A DNA stretch of 49,031 nucleotides from Clostridium_AQ sp900552125. Its GTDB lineage: Bacteria > Bacillota_I > Bacilli_A > Erysipelotrichales > Erysipelotrichaceae. The translations under genes and the position numbers were made by a program. Positions 15,350 to 23,466 of this stretch are shown here, in pieces (within the stretch, counting starts at the first letter, position 1; the number at the start of each line of letters is the position of its first letter). Below the pieces are notes generated by a model. It saw nothing but the letters and a program-made list of their open reading frames with translations, searched no databases and was not told the origin of the DNA. Location of the stretch: NCBI GenBank assembly GCA_037892765.1, contig JBBKBW010000019.1. The stretch is one strand, 5' to 3'.

Positions 15350-16441
15350 GTGTTCATTAAAAGAAGCATATTTATCCTTTTACTACTAAGTCTATTTACA
15401 GGCTGTTTTTATATTATGAATCAGCATTATGATGAACTGGCAAGATATCCATATGAATTGAGTGAAGATGAAAGAGAATTGGTGTTAGATAATCTAACAA
15501 ATGAGGATATCAATTATCTGGTATCACAGAAAATTGAACCTTCACAATTTCTTCCCTATATAGAAATTAAGGATTTTGTACTGGAAAATACACTTTGGTA
15601 TGATCTTGCATATCAGACACAGAAACCAAAACATATTGATGATGACGAAGCAATCAAGGAATATATTGTTAGTTTCATAAATCGTTACCGAAGCAATTTA
15701 GAATATAACGAATTAGAAGCAATGTTATCAAATTATTCTTATAATGTATTGACTCGTTTTTTTGATGAGAAAGACTATTATGTAAACGATGCAAAACTGA
15801 TTGCAGATCCAACAAATCCTTATCTTGTGATTAAAAACAAGGAAACGATATATACATATGTTCCATCTGATTTAGTGTCTTTAAACGATTTGCCTCATGA
15901 TTCTATTGTGCCTAATTCAAATGATATTACGATTAAGGAAAGTGTTGTTAAACCATTGAAGGAGTTATTAACAGCTGCTAAAGAAATTAATCAAAAGAAA
16001 TACGGTGGTCTAAAAGTTATAGCAGGATTTATCTCTTATGAAGATCAGGTTTCTTTATATGAAGAAGCACAGAGTATTTATGGTGATAGTGTATTGAAAT
16101 ACTGGGACTATCCGGGGCAAAGTGAGTTTCAGTTAGGTTATACTGTTCGTTTACTGCCGGAAGGAGCTAAAACAGAATTTGAACAGAGTGAAGATGATGA
16201 AACTGTAGATAAAGAAGAAAATGAGAAATTAATGGAAGAAATGCGTAATCAGGAAATTTGGTTAAAAGATAATGCTTATAAATATGGGTTTATTATTCGC
16301 TATCCGAAACAAAAAGAAGAAGCTACAGGGAAAACTTATCAGCCTTTTACACTACGCTATGTAGGTGAGGAAGTTGCGAAAAAACTTCATGATTTAGATG
16401 CAGTATTAGATGAAGTAGATGTACAAAATCTTGTGGAATAA
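15350..16441 (+). CDS. VanY-like (D-Ala-D-Ala carboxypeptidase fold) lipoprotein lacking zinc ligands
   Basis: 363 aa with a lipoprotein signal peptide: MFIKRSIFILLLLSLFTGC, with Cys19 as lipidation site. Residues about 195-350 follow the VanY/LAS peptidase pattern: GFISYEDQVSLYEEA, PGQSEFQLGYTVRL, WLKDNAYKYGFIIRYPKQKE and YQPFTLRYVGEEVAKKL. The catalytic positions are all changed. SEHQTG is SEFQLG (Phe260 for His), the following Asp is Arg267, and EPWH is QPFT (Gln331 for the base Glu, Thr334 for His). It should not bind zinc or hydrolyse peptide and may instead bind peptidoglycan. GTG start with AAGGAGGGG upstream. Confidence 0.85.
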   Translation: MFIKRSIFILLLLSLFTGCFYIMNQHYDELARYPYELSEDERELVLDNLTNEDINYLVSQKIEPSQFLPYIEIKDFVLENTLWYDLAYQTQKPKHIDDDEAIKEYIVSFINRYRSNLEYNELEAMLSNYSYNVLTRFFDEKDYYVNDAKLIADPTNPYLVIKNKETIYTYVPSDLVSLNDLPHDSIVPNSNDITIKESVVKPLKELLTAAKEINQKKYGGLKVIAGFISYEDQVSLYEEAQSIYGDSVLKYWDYPGQSEFQLGYTVRLLPEGAKTEFEQSEDDETVDKEENEKLMEEMRNQEIWLKDNAYKYGFIIRYPKQKEEATGKTYQPFTLRYVGEEVAKKLHDLDAVLDEVDVQNLVE

Positions 16442-16463
16442 ACTGTATTTAAGGGTAACTCAT

Positions 16464-17372
16464 ATGAAAATAGAACGATTGTATGCTTTGATGTTACACT
16501 TGATGAACCATGGGAAGACATCATCTACAGAATTAGCTAGTAAATTTGAAGTTTCAGTCAGAACAATACAAAGAGATATAGATTCTTTATGTATGGCTGG
16601 AATTCCAATTATTGCAGAAACAGGTAAAAATGGAGGATATTATCTAGCTGATTGGTTTTTGATGAATAATCAAATAGTTACTGAAGATGATTTTTCCTAT
16701 ATACTTACTGCATTAAAAGGCTATTCTACAGCAATAGAAAACACCAAGTTAGATTTAACTATAGAAAAAGTAGCATCATTAACTAAGAAACATAATGAAA
16801 ATATAGTTCTAGACTTTTCTGTTTTAAGAGAAATAGATAAAAAAATGTTTTATAAAATACAAGAAGCAATACGTTTAAAAAAAATAATTAGAATATTTTA
16901 TACTAATGCGAAAAATATTTCTCGTACTCATCTAATAGAACCAATCGCAATTTTATATAAGTGGTATGCTTGGTATCTTTTAGCCTATTCTATTGAGAAT
17001 AATGATTATAGATTATATAAAATTGTGCGTATAACTCAATTAGATACCACAGATTTGAAATTTACAAAAGAACATGATGACACAGATTGTATTTTAAAAG
17101 AATTAGATAGAACGAATAATCAGGAAGTCACTCAAATTAAAATTATATGTAAGCCAGCCGTAAAATCGAAAGTAATTGAATATTTAAATGGAAAAGTAAC
17201 TGCTGAATATCAAAATGGTGATTGTGAAATGACTTTGTCAGTTATAGAAACAGAGCATGTCTGGCTCGGTACTATCTTGTCGCTTGGGAATGAAATTTAT
17301 GTAAAGGAGCCAGAGTATATAAGAAAACGTATAATTCAAATTGCTGAAAATATTTTGTCAATATATGAATAA
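16464..17372 (+). CDS. WYL-domain transcriptional regulator (YafY type)
   Basis: 302 aa from ATG 16464 (AAGGG upstream). An N-terminal DeoR-like winged helix-turn-helix (MKIERLYALMLHLM, SSTELASKFEVSVRTIQRDIDSLCMAGIPI, GGYYLAD) precedes a WYL domain at about 125-200 (IRIFYTNAKN, LIEPIAILYKWYAWYLLAYS, DYRLYKIVRI) and a C-terminal extension. WYL domains bind ligands and here probably control the downstream genes. A GACA-N6-TGTC palindrome lies 4 bp after its stop. With the next two genes it forms an AT-richer group between conserved genes, probably an acquired insertion. Confidence 0.92.
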   Translation: MKIERLYALMLHLMNHGKTSSTELASKFEVSVRTIQRDIDSLCMAGIPIIAETGKNGGYYLADWFLMNNQIVTEDDFSYILTALKGYSTAIENTKLDLTIEKVASLTKKHNENIVLDFSVLREIDKKMFYKIQEAIRLKKIIRIFYTNAKNISRTHLIEPIAILYKWYAWYLLAYSIENNDYRLYKIVRITQLDTTDLKFTKEHDDTDCILKELDRTNNQEVTQIKIICKPAVKSKVIEYLNGKVTAEYQNGDCEMTLSVIETEHVWLGTILSLGNEIYVKEPEYIRKRIIQIAENILSIYE

Positions 17373-17376
17373 CTGT

Positions 17377-17409
17377 GACATAACGCTGTCGTAATTGCTA
17401 TGTTATATT
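17377..17409 (+). promoter_or_regulatory. Candidate WYL operator and extended -10 promoter
   Basis: GACA-taacgc-TGTC (17377-17390) is a short palindrome. TGT-TATATT (17401-17409) fits an extended -10 with no good -35. It would drive the GNAT and YcaQ-like genes under control of the WYL protein. Confidence 0.4.
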
Positions 17410-17438
17410 ATAGTAGACGAAAGTGAAGGTGTTTAAAC

Positions 17439-18023
17439 ATGAATCCATATATTAAATGTCCTAAATTTGAAAATGAAAATTTTATCTTAAGATTAGTACA
17501 TAAGAAAGATACATCGGACTTGCTTTTAGTTTATTCTGATGAGTATGCTGTTCCTTATTTTAATAGCGATAATTGTGATGGAGATAATTTCTATTATGTA
17601 TCAATAAATCAAATGAAACAGGCAATTGAGTATTGGCAATTTGAATATAATAGGAGAGGATTTGTACGTTGGACAATTATAGATAAAAATATTAATCATG
17701 CCATTGGGACAATTGAATTATTTAATCGGAAATCTAATGATTATTTTCACAATTGTGGGTTGTTAAGATTAGATTTAAGAAGTGACTATGAAAAAGCAAA
17801 TGTTATTTACGAAATATTATCACTTATTATTAAAGATGCATTTGATTTATTTTCTTGTAGTAAGATTGCTACAAAAGTACCTTCTTTTGCAAATGAAAGA
17901 AAAAAAGCTGTTAGAGGATTAGGATTCCAGGAATCGAAAGAAAAATTAATAGGAGATAATGATCATCAAGCATATCAAGATTATTATATTTTAGAGAAAG
18001 AAAACTGTGATTCTTATGAATGA
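17439..18023 (+). CDS. GNAT-family N-acetyltransferase
   Basis: 194 aa, resembling RimJ/RimL-type acetyltransferases: an N-terminal FILRLVHKKDTSDLLLVYSDE, a central strand-helix WTIIDKNINHAIGTIELF, and a C-terminal ANVIYEILSLIIKDAFDLFSCSKIATKVPSFANERKKAVRGLGFQ, which fits the acetyl-CoA-binding arrangement in loose form. The substrate is unknown. GAAGGTG lies upstream of the ATG. It overlaps the next gene by 8 bp (ATG within the stop region). Confidence 0.82.
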   Translation: MNPYIKCPKFENENFILRLVHKKDTSDLLLVYSDEYAVPYFNSDNCDGDNFYYVSINQMKQAIEYWQFEYNRRGFVRWTIIDKNINHAIGTIELFNRKSNDYFHNCGLLRLDLRSDYEKANVIYEILSLIIKDAFDLFSCSKIATKVPSFANERKKAVRGLGFQESKEKLIGDNDHQAYQDYYILEKENCDSYE

Positions 18024-18816
18024 AATATTTCTTACTAAAAGTGAAGCCAGGAAATTTATTTTGTTAAAACAGGGTTTACTTGGAGAAGTTAGATTTATTA
18101 AAGAAAATGGTGTGCTTGAATTTATAAGACAAGTTGGTTGTATTCAATTTGATCCAATTGATATTTGCGGTAAAAATGCAGAGATAATTCTTCAATCAAG
18201 AGTAGGAGGTTTTACTAAATCAATGTTAAATGATTTATTATATGAAAAGAGAAAATTGATTGATTATTTTGATAAAAACCTTTCCATAATTCCTATTGAA
18301 AATTGGCCACTTTATAATCGTATGAGAATTCAGCATAGTATTAAAGATAAGAGTTTAGATGAAATTAATCAAATAAGTAAAGAGATAATACAAACTATTG
18401 CTGAAAATGGACCAATGTGTTCTAAGGATTTTAATTTTCTTCAAAAAGTTGACTGGTATTGGAATGAAACACGACTATCTAGAGCAAGTTTAGAACATTT
18501 ATATTTTAGTGGCGTTTTACTAATACATCATAAAAAGAATAATACTAAATATTATGATTTAGTTGAAAAATATATTTCTGAATATAAATGGGAAATATAT
18601 ACTCCTAAATCTAAAAGGAAATATGGGTGTTACGTGTTACCGATTCTATATGGCGAAAAATTTATTGGAAGAATAGAAATTACTTTTGATAGAAGAATGA
18701 AGGAAATTAAAGTGAAAAATATATGGCTTGAACCGGATGTAATCATAACTGATACTATGAAAAAGGACTTGAGCTGCACTTTAAAAAGATTTGAAGCTTT
18801 TAATAAAGAGGAGTAA
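18016..18816 (+). CDS. YcaQ/AlkX-like winged-helix DNA glycosylase family protein, internally shortened
   Basis: 266 aa. Family members (HTH_42, including interstrand-crosslink glycosylases) have tandem winged helices and a Q-hydrophobic-D/Q catalytic motif; here GCIQFDPIDI carries QFD near residue 50. The C-terminal part WEIYTPKSKRKYGCYVLPILYGEKFIGRIE is also typical. Between YYDLVEKYIS and the following YKWEIYTP I miss roughly 100-130 residues that full-length relatives (about 370-400 aa) carry, although the frame is open. This looks like an in-frame internal deletion, so activity is doubtful. It overlaps the GNAT gene and ends in a terminator. Confidence 0.75.
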   Translation: MNEIFLTKSEARKFILLKQGLLGEVRFIKENGVLEFIRQVGCIQFDPIDICGKNAEIILQSRVGGFTKSMLNDLLYEKRKLIDYFDKNLSIIPIENWPLYNRMRIQHSIKDKSLDEINQISKEIIQTIAENGPMCSKDFNFLQKVDWYWNETRLSRASLEHLYFSGVLLIHHKKNNTKYYDLVEKYISEYKWEIYTPKSKRKYGCYVLPILYGEKFIGRIEITFDRRMKEIKVKNIWLEPDVIITDTMKKDLSCTLKRFEAFNKEE

Positions 18817-18842
18817 GAACAGTAGTTCGCTGTTCTTTTTTC
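18815..18842 (+). terminator. Terminator after the WYL/GNAT/YcaQ group
   Basis: AAGAACAG (18815-18822) pairs with CTGTTCTT (18830-18837), then a T run. The 5' arm includes the stop codon of the gene. Confidence 0.88.
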
Positions 18843-18879
18843 TTTGCCTTATTCATAAATTGAATTAGAGGTGAAGCAT

Positions 18880-19854
18880 ATGAAATTGAAATTTCGAAAA
18901 CAGATGGCAGTGGTATTTGGGGCAATTGCGATGATTTCCTATATTTCGATTCGCTTTTTTCCAGCTGAAGAAACTGTATCTGTGGTATCAACAACTGAAG
19001 AAGTTAATTATTTACAGGTATATATGATAGATGAGGAAAAGACATTAGTTCCATTATCAGTTCCTATCAGTGAAGAATTGAACGTTGAAGATAAAATATC
19101 TTTGTTGTTTTCTTATATGAGCGGAAAGCAGGAGATTAAAGGATTTTTGCCATTATTTGAAAAAGAATGTATTTTACAGGCTTCTTCTGTAAAGGATGGA
19201 ACTGTTTCACTATATTTTGATGATACTTTTCTAAACTATAAAAAAGAAAATGAATTGCGTGTATTAGAGGCAATTACATGGGGTGTATCACAATTTCATG
19301 ATATTAAACAGGTAGAACTGTATGTAAATGATCAGCGATTAAGTAAAATGCCAATGGCAAATACACCGATTCCTGATGTTTTATCACGTGATATAGGCAT
19401 AAATCACTTTGAAACATCTACTTCTTCTCTGCATGATTCTGACTCATTAACAGTGTTTTATACGAAACAGATACAAGGCAATATGTATATGGTTCCTAAA
19501 AGCAAAAGAGTCAATAGAAGTGACCAGGATGATATTAAGACGAAGATTGACCAGATATTATCCGATATTTGTGTATCAAGCAGTTTAAAACAGCCCTTAT
19601 CTGAGGAGTCTATTCAAGTAAAAGATTATAAAATTCAGGATGGTACAATAATGATTGATTTAAATAGTCAGATTCTCTCTTCGAATCAAAGTGTCAAACA
19701 AGATGTATATAATTCTTTAGTATTGTCTTTATCCCTTATATCCGGCATTGAAAAGATAGATGTTCGCATAGATGGTGTAAGTATTGGTTTATCAGCAGAT
19801 GGTGAAGAGCCGGTATCAGTTTATTCTCTTTATTATAATGAAATTCAGTTTTAG
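18880..19854 (+). CDS. GerMN-domain protein
   Basis: 324 aa with one N-terminal membrane helix (about residues 8-27) and two GerMN-type domains (about 45-165 and 190-310). The second repeats the pattern of the first: LTVFYTKQIQGNMYMVPKSKRV, a helix DDIKTKIDQILSDI, a strand GTIMIDLNSQIL, and LSLSLISGIEKIDVRIDG. Such proteins are membrane-anchored and extracellular; GerM acts in spore cortex and germination in Bacillus, but GerMN genes also occur in non-sporulating relatives. ATG 18880 is preceded by AGAGG. gerM followed by a YfcE-type phosphodiesterase gene is a familiar neighbourhood. Confidence 0.85.
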   Translation: MKLKFRKQMAVVFGAIAMISYISIRFFPAEETVSVVSTTEEVNYLQVYMIDEEKTLVPLSVPISEELNVEDKISLLFSYMSGKQEIKGFLPLFEKECILQASSVKDGTVSLYFDDTFLNYKKENELRVLEAITWGVSQFHDIKQVELYVNDQRLSKMPMANTPIPDVLSRDIGINHFETSTSSLHDSDSLTVFYTKQIQGNMYMVPKSKRVNRSDQDDIKTKIDQILSDICVSSSLKQPLSEESIQVKDYKIQDGTIMIDLNSQILSSNQSVKQDVYNSLVLSLSLISGIEKIDVRIDGVSIGLSADGEEPVSVYSLYYNEIQF

Positions 19855-19910
19855 ATAAAAAATACTTCTAAATGTTAGAAAATTTTGGTATGATAATAGC
19901 GGTGGTAAAA

Positions 19911-20408
19911 ATGAAGATTGTAGTAGTAAGTGATAGTCATGGCAGAGATGAAGCTTTGGAATATGTTCTTAAGCAGCATCCAGATGCAGATGCGTATATT
20001 CATTGTGGGGATATTGAAGCAGAAGAAGGATTGTTTCCTAGTTTTCTTACAGTAAGAGGAAATAATGATCTTTTCTGTGATTATCCTGATGAACGTGTTG
20101 TACCAGCTGGAGTACATCGAATCTTTGTTGTACACTCTCATCAGTTTATATACTCTAAAAGAAGTGAAAAAATGGCTGAAGCTGCAAAAGAGAGAGGGTG
20201 TGACATTGTATGTTATGGACATACACATGTTGCAAATGATGAAACCGTTGATGGTGTCCGTCTAATTAATCCCGGTTCTTTATGGAGAAGCAGAGATGGC
20301 AGAGGGCCTAGTTATGCAATCTTAACTATAGATGGTGATGATATAGATGTTGTATTCGAGTTTTTACCGCAAAAACAAAAGCAAAAGAAAAGCAGATTTT
20401 TTTGGTAA
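19911..20408 (+). CDS. yfcE: YfcE/MJ0936-type metallophosphodiesterase
   Basis: 165 aa calcineurin-like phosphoesterase. Metal-binding motifs in order: VVSDSHGRDEALE, HCGDIEAEEGL, VRGNNDLFCDYP, VHSHQFIYS and CYGHTHVAND. It probably hydrolyses phosphodiesters; the physiological substrate is unknown. ATG 19911 begins exactly at the conserved MKIVVVSDSHG; an earlier in-frame ATG (19872) would add an unlikely tail and lacks a ribosome site. Confidence 0.92.
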   Translation: MKIVVVSDSHGRDEALEYVLKQHPDADAYIHCGDIEAEEGLFPSFLTVRGNNDLFCDYPDERVVPAGVHRIFVVHSHQFIYSKRSEKMAEAAKERGCDIVCYGHTHVANDETVDGVRLINPGSLWRSRDGRGPSYAILTIDGDDIDVVFEFLPQKQKQKKSRFFW

Positions 20409-20410
20409 TT

Positions 20411-20433
20411 AACCGTACTCGCTGCGGTTTTTT
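20411..20433 (+). terminator. Terminator after yfcE
   Basis: AACCG (20411-20415) pairs with CGGTT (20425-20429), followed by a T run. Confidence 0.75.
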
Positions 20434-20473
20434 GTTGTGCTATCCAGGCACAAAAAAGAAAGGTGAAATATTT

Positions 20474-21664
20474 ATGGAAAGAAAAATAGGAACAGTATCT
20501 CGTGGTGTTCGTTGCCCAATTATTCGCGAAGGAGATGATTTAGCATCAATTGTGACAGAAAGTGTATTATCAGCAGCTGAATCTGAAGGGTTTGCGATGC
20601 ATGATCGCGATGTAATCGCAATCACAGAATCAATTGTTGCTAGAGCACAGGGAAATTATGCTTCTGTTGATGCAATTGCGAAAGATGTTAAGGAAAAATT
20701 AGGTGGAGAAACAATTGGGGTAATCTTCCCGATCTTAAGCAGAAACCGCTTCGCGATTTGTTTAAAAGGAATTGCGAAGGGCGCAAAGAAAATTGTTTTG
20801 ATGTTAAGTTATCCAAGTGATGAAGTAGGGAATGAACTTGTATCGATCGAGCAATTAGATGAAGCAGGTATTAATCCATATAGTGATGTTTTAACTTTAG
20901 AAAAATATCGTGAATTGTTTGGAGAAAATCGCCATGAGTTTACAGGTGTTGACTATGTTTCATATTATGGTGATTTAATTCGTTCTTGTGGAACAGAAGT
21001 AGAAATCATCTTTGCTAACCATCCAAAAGAGATCTTAAATTATACAAAGAATGTATTAACTTGTGATATTCATACAAGAGCAAGAACAAAACGTATTTTA
21101 AAAGCACATGGAGCAGAAAAAGTATGTGGTTTAGATGATATATTAACTTCATCTGTTGATGGATCAGGATATAATGAAAACTATGGTCTTTTAGGCTCTA
21201 ATAAGTCTACAGAGGATATGGTAAAGCTTTTCCCAAGAGATGCTAAGCCATTAGTAAATGATGTTCAGAAACAGATTTTAGATAAGACTGGAAAGCATGT
21301 TGAAGTTATGGTTTATGGTGATGGAGCGTTTAAAGATCCTGTAGGAAAGATCTGGGAGCTTGCGGATCCTTGCGTATCCCCAGCTTATACTAGTGGTTTA
21401 GAAGGTACTCCTAACGAATTGAAACTGAAATATTTAGCTGATAATGATTTTGCGGACTTAACAGGTGAAGAATTACAGAAAGCTATTGAAGAGAAAATTC
21501 GTGAAAAAGAAGATAACTTAGTTGGAAATATGGCATCACAGGGAACAACACCAAGACGTTTAACAGATTTAATTGGTTCTTTATGTGATTTAACTAGTGG
21601 TTCTGGAGATAAGGGAACACCAATTGTTTTAGTACAGGGCTACTTTGATAATTTTACGAATTAA
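20474..21664 (+). CDS. CofE-like (F420-0:gamma-glutamyl ligase family) protein
   Basis: 396 aa. The family fold is recognised from SRGVRCPIIREGDDL, DRDVIAITESIVARAQGNY, IFPILSRNRFAICLKGIAKGAKKIVLMLSYPSDEVG, GVDYVSYY and VMVYGDGAFKDPVG. Archaeal and actinobacterial CofE adds glutamates to coenzyme F420, but this lineage is not known to make F420 and no other F420 gene is in the window. The version here is longer than the roughly 250-aa classical enzyme. The Firmicutes homologues have no established function; a glutamate- or amino-acid-ligating role is inference. AAAGGTGA precedes ATG 20474; the terminator of yfcE lies just upstream, so it has its own promoter. Confidence 0.85.
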   Translation: MERKIGTVSRGVRCPIIREGDDLASIVTESVLSAAESEGFAMHDRDVIAITESIVARAQGNYASVDAIAKDVKEKLGGETIGVIFPILSRNRFAICLKGIAKGAKKIVLMLSYPSDEVGNELVSIEQLDEAGINPYSDVLTLEKYRELFGENRHEFTGVDYVSYYGDLIRSCGTEVEIIFANHPKEILNYTKNVLTCDIHTRARTKRILKAHGAEKVCGLDDILTSSVDGSGYNENYGLLGSNKSTEDMVKLFPRDAKPLVNDVQKQILDKTGKHVEVMVYGDGAFKDPVGKIWELADPCVSPAYTSGLEGTPNELKLKYLADNDFADLTGEELQKAIEEKIREKEDNLVGNMASQGTTPRRLTDLIGSLCDLTSGSGDKGTPIVLVQGYFDNFTN

Positions 21665-21692
21665 TTAAAGTATTAAGATAAATTTTGTATAG

Positions 21693-21732
21693 GAGCAATT
21701 GAGCTTATGGTTCGGCACAATTGCTCTTTTTT
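21693..21732 (+). terminator. Terminator after the CofE-like gene
   Basis: GAGCAATTG (21693-21701) pairs perfectly with CAATTGCTC (21718-21726), then TTTTTT. It insulates the polysaccharide locus from the housekeeping genes. Confidence 0.92.
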
Positions 21733-21994
21733 ATACACTAAATAAGTGCATATATTATCATTATGAAAAATAGAATTTTTGTTAAAATATCCATTTTTTT
21801 CCAATTTACTACAACATAAACCTTTATCAATTGAAAAAATATATGTTTAATTCTCAGGTATAGGGATGACTATTTATTTTTCTCTGTATTTGTATTAGAA
21901 TAACATTCATGATTTTTTATATACATAAATTGTAAAAATAGAAATTTTGAATAGTTAAGATTACTGTTCTTATTTAATGAGAGGTGGTATCTTT
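21733..21994. other. AT-rich intergenic region before the recombinase gene
   Basis: About 260 bp, very AT-rich, with no supported gene. A weak promoter is possible close to the recombinase (TTGAAT, 17 bp, TTATTT). I found no inverted repeat here matching the sequence on the other side of the recombinase gene. Confidence 0.5.
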
Positions 21995-22606
21995 ATGAGA
22001 AAATATGCATATATAAGAGTTTCTAGCAAAGACCAAAATATTGCTAGGCAAGTACAAGCAATGTTAGATATAGGATTATCAAAAAAACAAATGTATATAG
22101 ATAAGCAGTCTGGGAAAGATTTTAATCGTAAAAATTACCAAAAGCTATTAAAAAAATTAAAAAGCGGTGATGAACTTTATATCAAATCAATTGACCGTTT
22201 AGGACGAAATTATGAAGAAATAATTGATCAATGGCGCCACTTAACGATTACAAAAGAAGTAAATATTATAGTTATAGATTTTCCATTGTTAGATACAAGA
22301 AATCATGTAAATGGTATAACAGGAAAATTTATATCTGATTTAGTTTTACAAGTTTTATCCTATGTGGCGCAGATTGAGCGAGAGAATATTCATCAGCGTC
22401 AGAGAGAGGGAATACGTATTGCGCAAAAAAAAGGTGTTCGTTTTGGAAGACCTGAAAAGAAAAAGCCAAATAATTTTAATGAGATTTATTTTCTTTGGAA
22501 AAGTGAGAAAAATAGTTTGCGCGAAGCTTCAAGAAGAACAGGTGTTAGCCATCATACGTTTTCTAAATGGGTTAAAGAAAAGGGGGAAGAATTGACGATA
22601 AATTGA
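21995..22606 (+). CDS. Small serine recombinase (resolvase/invertase family)
   Basis: 203 aa. N-terminal catalytic domain: YAYIRVSSKDQNIARQ with the nucleophile Ser10 and Arg8, then IKSIDRLGRNYEEII carrying the conserved arginines. The long E helix is VLQVLSYVAQIERENIHQRQREGIRIAQKKGVRFGRP. The C terminus is a helix-turn-helix (NSLREASRRTGVSHHTFSKWVKEK). The start at 21995 follows GAGAGGTGG. This class catalyses inversion or resolution between short sites. Its position directly in front of a capsule control region suggests promoter inversion or phase variation, but I could not find a convincing pair of sites, so that is inference. Confidence 0.93.
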   Translation: MRKYAYIRVSSKDQNIARQVQAMLDIGLSKKQMYIDKQSGKDFNRKNYQKLLKKLKSGDELYIKSIDRLGRNYEEIIDQWRHLTITKEVNIIVIDFPLLDTRNHVNGITGKFISDLVLQVLSYVAQIERENIHQRQREGIRIAQKKGVRFGRPEKKKPNNFNEIYFLWKSEKNSLREASRRTGVSHHTFSKWVKEKGEELTIN

Positions 22607-22607
22607 G

Positions 22608-22719
22608 AAAAAATGTAGACTTTTTTACCCAAAAGATGTAAAATTAAAAAGCAGCATTATTGCTGCTGTAACTCATAAAAAAATTATGAAAAAGGGGAGT
22701 GAGTAAAAGTCTGCTTTTT
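22608..22719. repeat. Imperfect inverted repeat after the recombinase gene
   Basis: GTAGACTTTT (22615-22624) is mirrored by AAAAGTCTGC (22705-22714). The outer A tracts (from about 22607) and T tract (to 22719) extend the pairing with small bulges. Inside is a smaller perfect hairpin GCAGCA-ttat-TGCTGC (22651-22666). It could be a recombinase site pair, a structured RNA or a weak terminator. Confidence 0.45.
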
Positions 22720-22824
22720 CGCACAATATACATATTGAAAAATTGATGAATGTTATTCAGAGAAAAGGCAGTGAAATGGATAGAAAATATACTCAGAATA
22801 TTCAATTGTAAAAGGATGATGAGA

Positions 22825-23271
22825 ATGACAGTATCACAGTTAAATTACAGAGAGAGAATAATTTATATTTATGTAAAAGAAATTGAAGGTGGAATAGTTT
22901 CTGGGATGTTTTATCATTATCGATTAAAATATCCGATTGTTTTTTCATGTTTAGCAGATTTAGTTTTAAAAGCCGATATACTTTTTGATAAAGTTTGCAA
23001 ACAAAATGAATTAGAAACGATTTCAGGAGAAATAAATCCAGTACTTGATGAATATCATGAGATTTCTCTTGGCTGGAAACCATTGTATGTTTTTGCTTTA
23101 AATGTTTATTATAGGCAAAATAATAGTTGGCAGGGAACCATAAACTATGCAAGAAATAAAGACATACTTTATTTTAAAAGTGTTTTAGATTTGATGAAAC
23201 AATTAACAAATATTATGGGTATTAGCCAAAATGATTCCTATATTGAAAAATCAATGATTATAAACGAATGA
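22825..23271 (+). CDS. Protein of unknown function at the head of the polysaccharide locus
   Basis: 148 aa from ATG 22825 (AAAGGA 8 bases upstream); a longer open frame from 22750 lacks a ribosome site. It is soluble, with no signal peptide or membrane helix. Visible patterns: GMFYHYRLKYPIVFSCLADLVLKADILFDK, then VFALNVYYRQNNSWQGTINY with an NSWQG motif, then ILYFKSVLDLMKQL. I cannot name the family. Its place between the recombinase and loaP suggests a regulatory or accessory role in capsule expression, which is inference only. Confidence 0.75.
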   Translation: MTVSQLNYRERIIYIYVKEIEGGIVSGMFYHYRLKYPIVFSCLADLVLKADILFDKVCKQNELETISGEINPVLDEYHEISLGWKPLYVFALNVYYRQNNSWQGTINYARNKDILYFKSVLDLMKQLTNIMGISQNDSYIEKSMIINE

Positions 23272-23466
23272 TAAAGTATTCAATATTTTTGTTATTTAAA
23301 GAACGCAAAAACATATAATGGTTTATTTAATGTGTAGTTTTTTATATTAAGATATCATATACGAATTGTGCTTTTTGTAAATAATTGTTTAGGTTTTAGT
23401 AGGATAATCTTATGCTGTTGAATTAATGGGTATAAAAAAAGTATTGAAGTTAGGGGGAATTCAATT
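23272..23466. other. Intergenic region between the 148-aa gene and the loaP leader ORF
   Basis: About 195 bp, AT-rich. No consensus sigma-70 type promoter in the forward direction; the best -10-like sequence, GATAAT near 23404, lacks a -35 at normal spacing. No terminator hairpin is visible, so transcription from upstream may continue into loaP. Confidence 0.4.

Noticed and set aside
20402..20473. Longer N terminus of the CofE-like protein beginning at 20402
   Set aside because: It would overlap yfcE and be encoded across the terminator hairpin at 20411-20433; the family start and a good ribosome site are at 20474.
22750..22824. Longer start for the 148-aa protein at the head of the capsule locus
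   Set aside because: No ribosome site before 22750, and the added residues do not look like the rest; AAAGGA is correctly spaced from ATG 22825.
21733..23466. Pair of inverted sites flanking a promoter, as in phase-variable capsule loci
   Set aside because: By eye I could not find matching inverted sequences on both sides of the recombinase or around a promoter; only the local repeat at 22608-22719 was found, so inversion is kept as a hypothesis and no invertible promoter is annotated.
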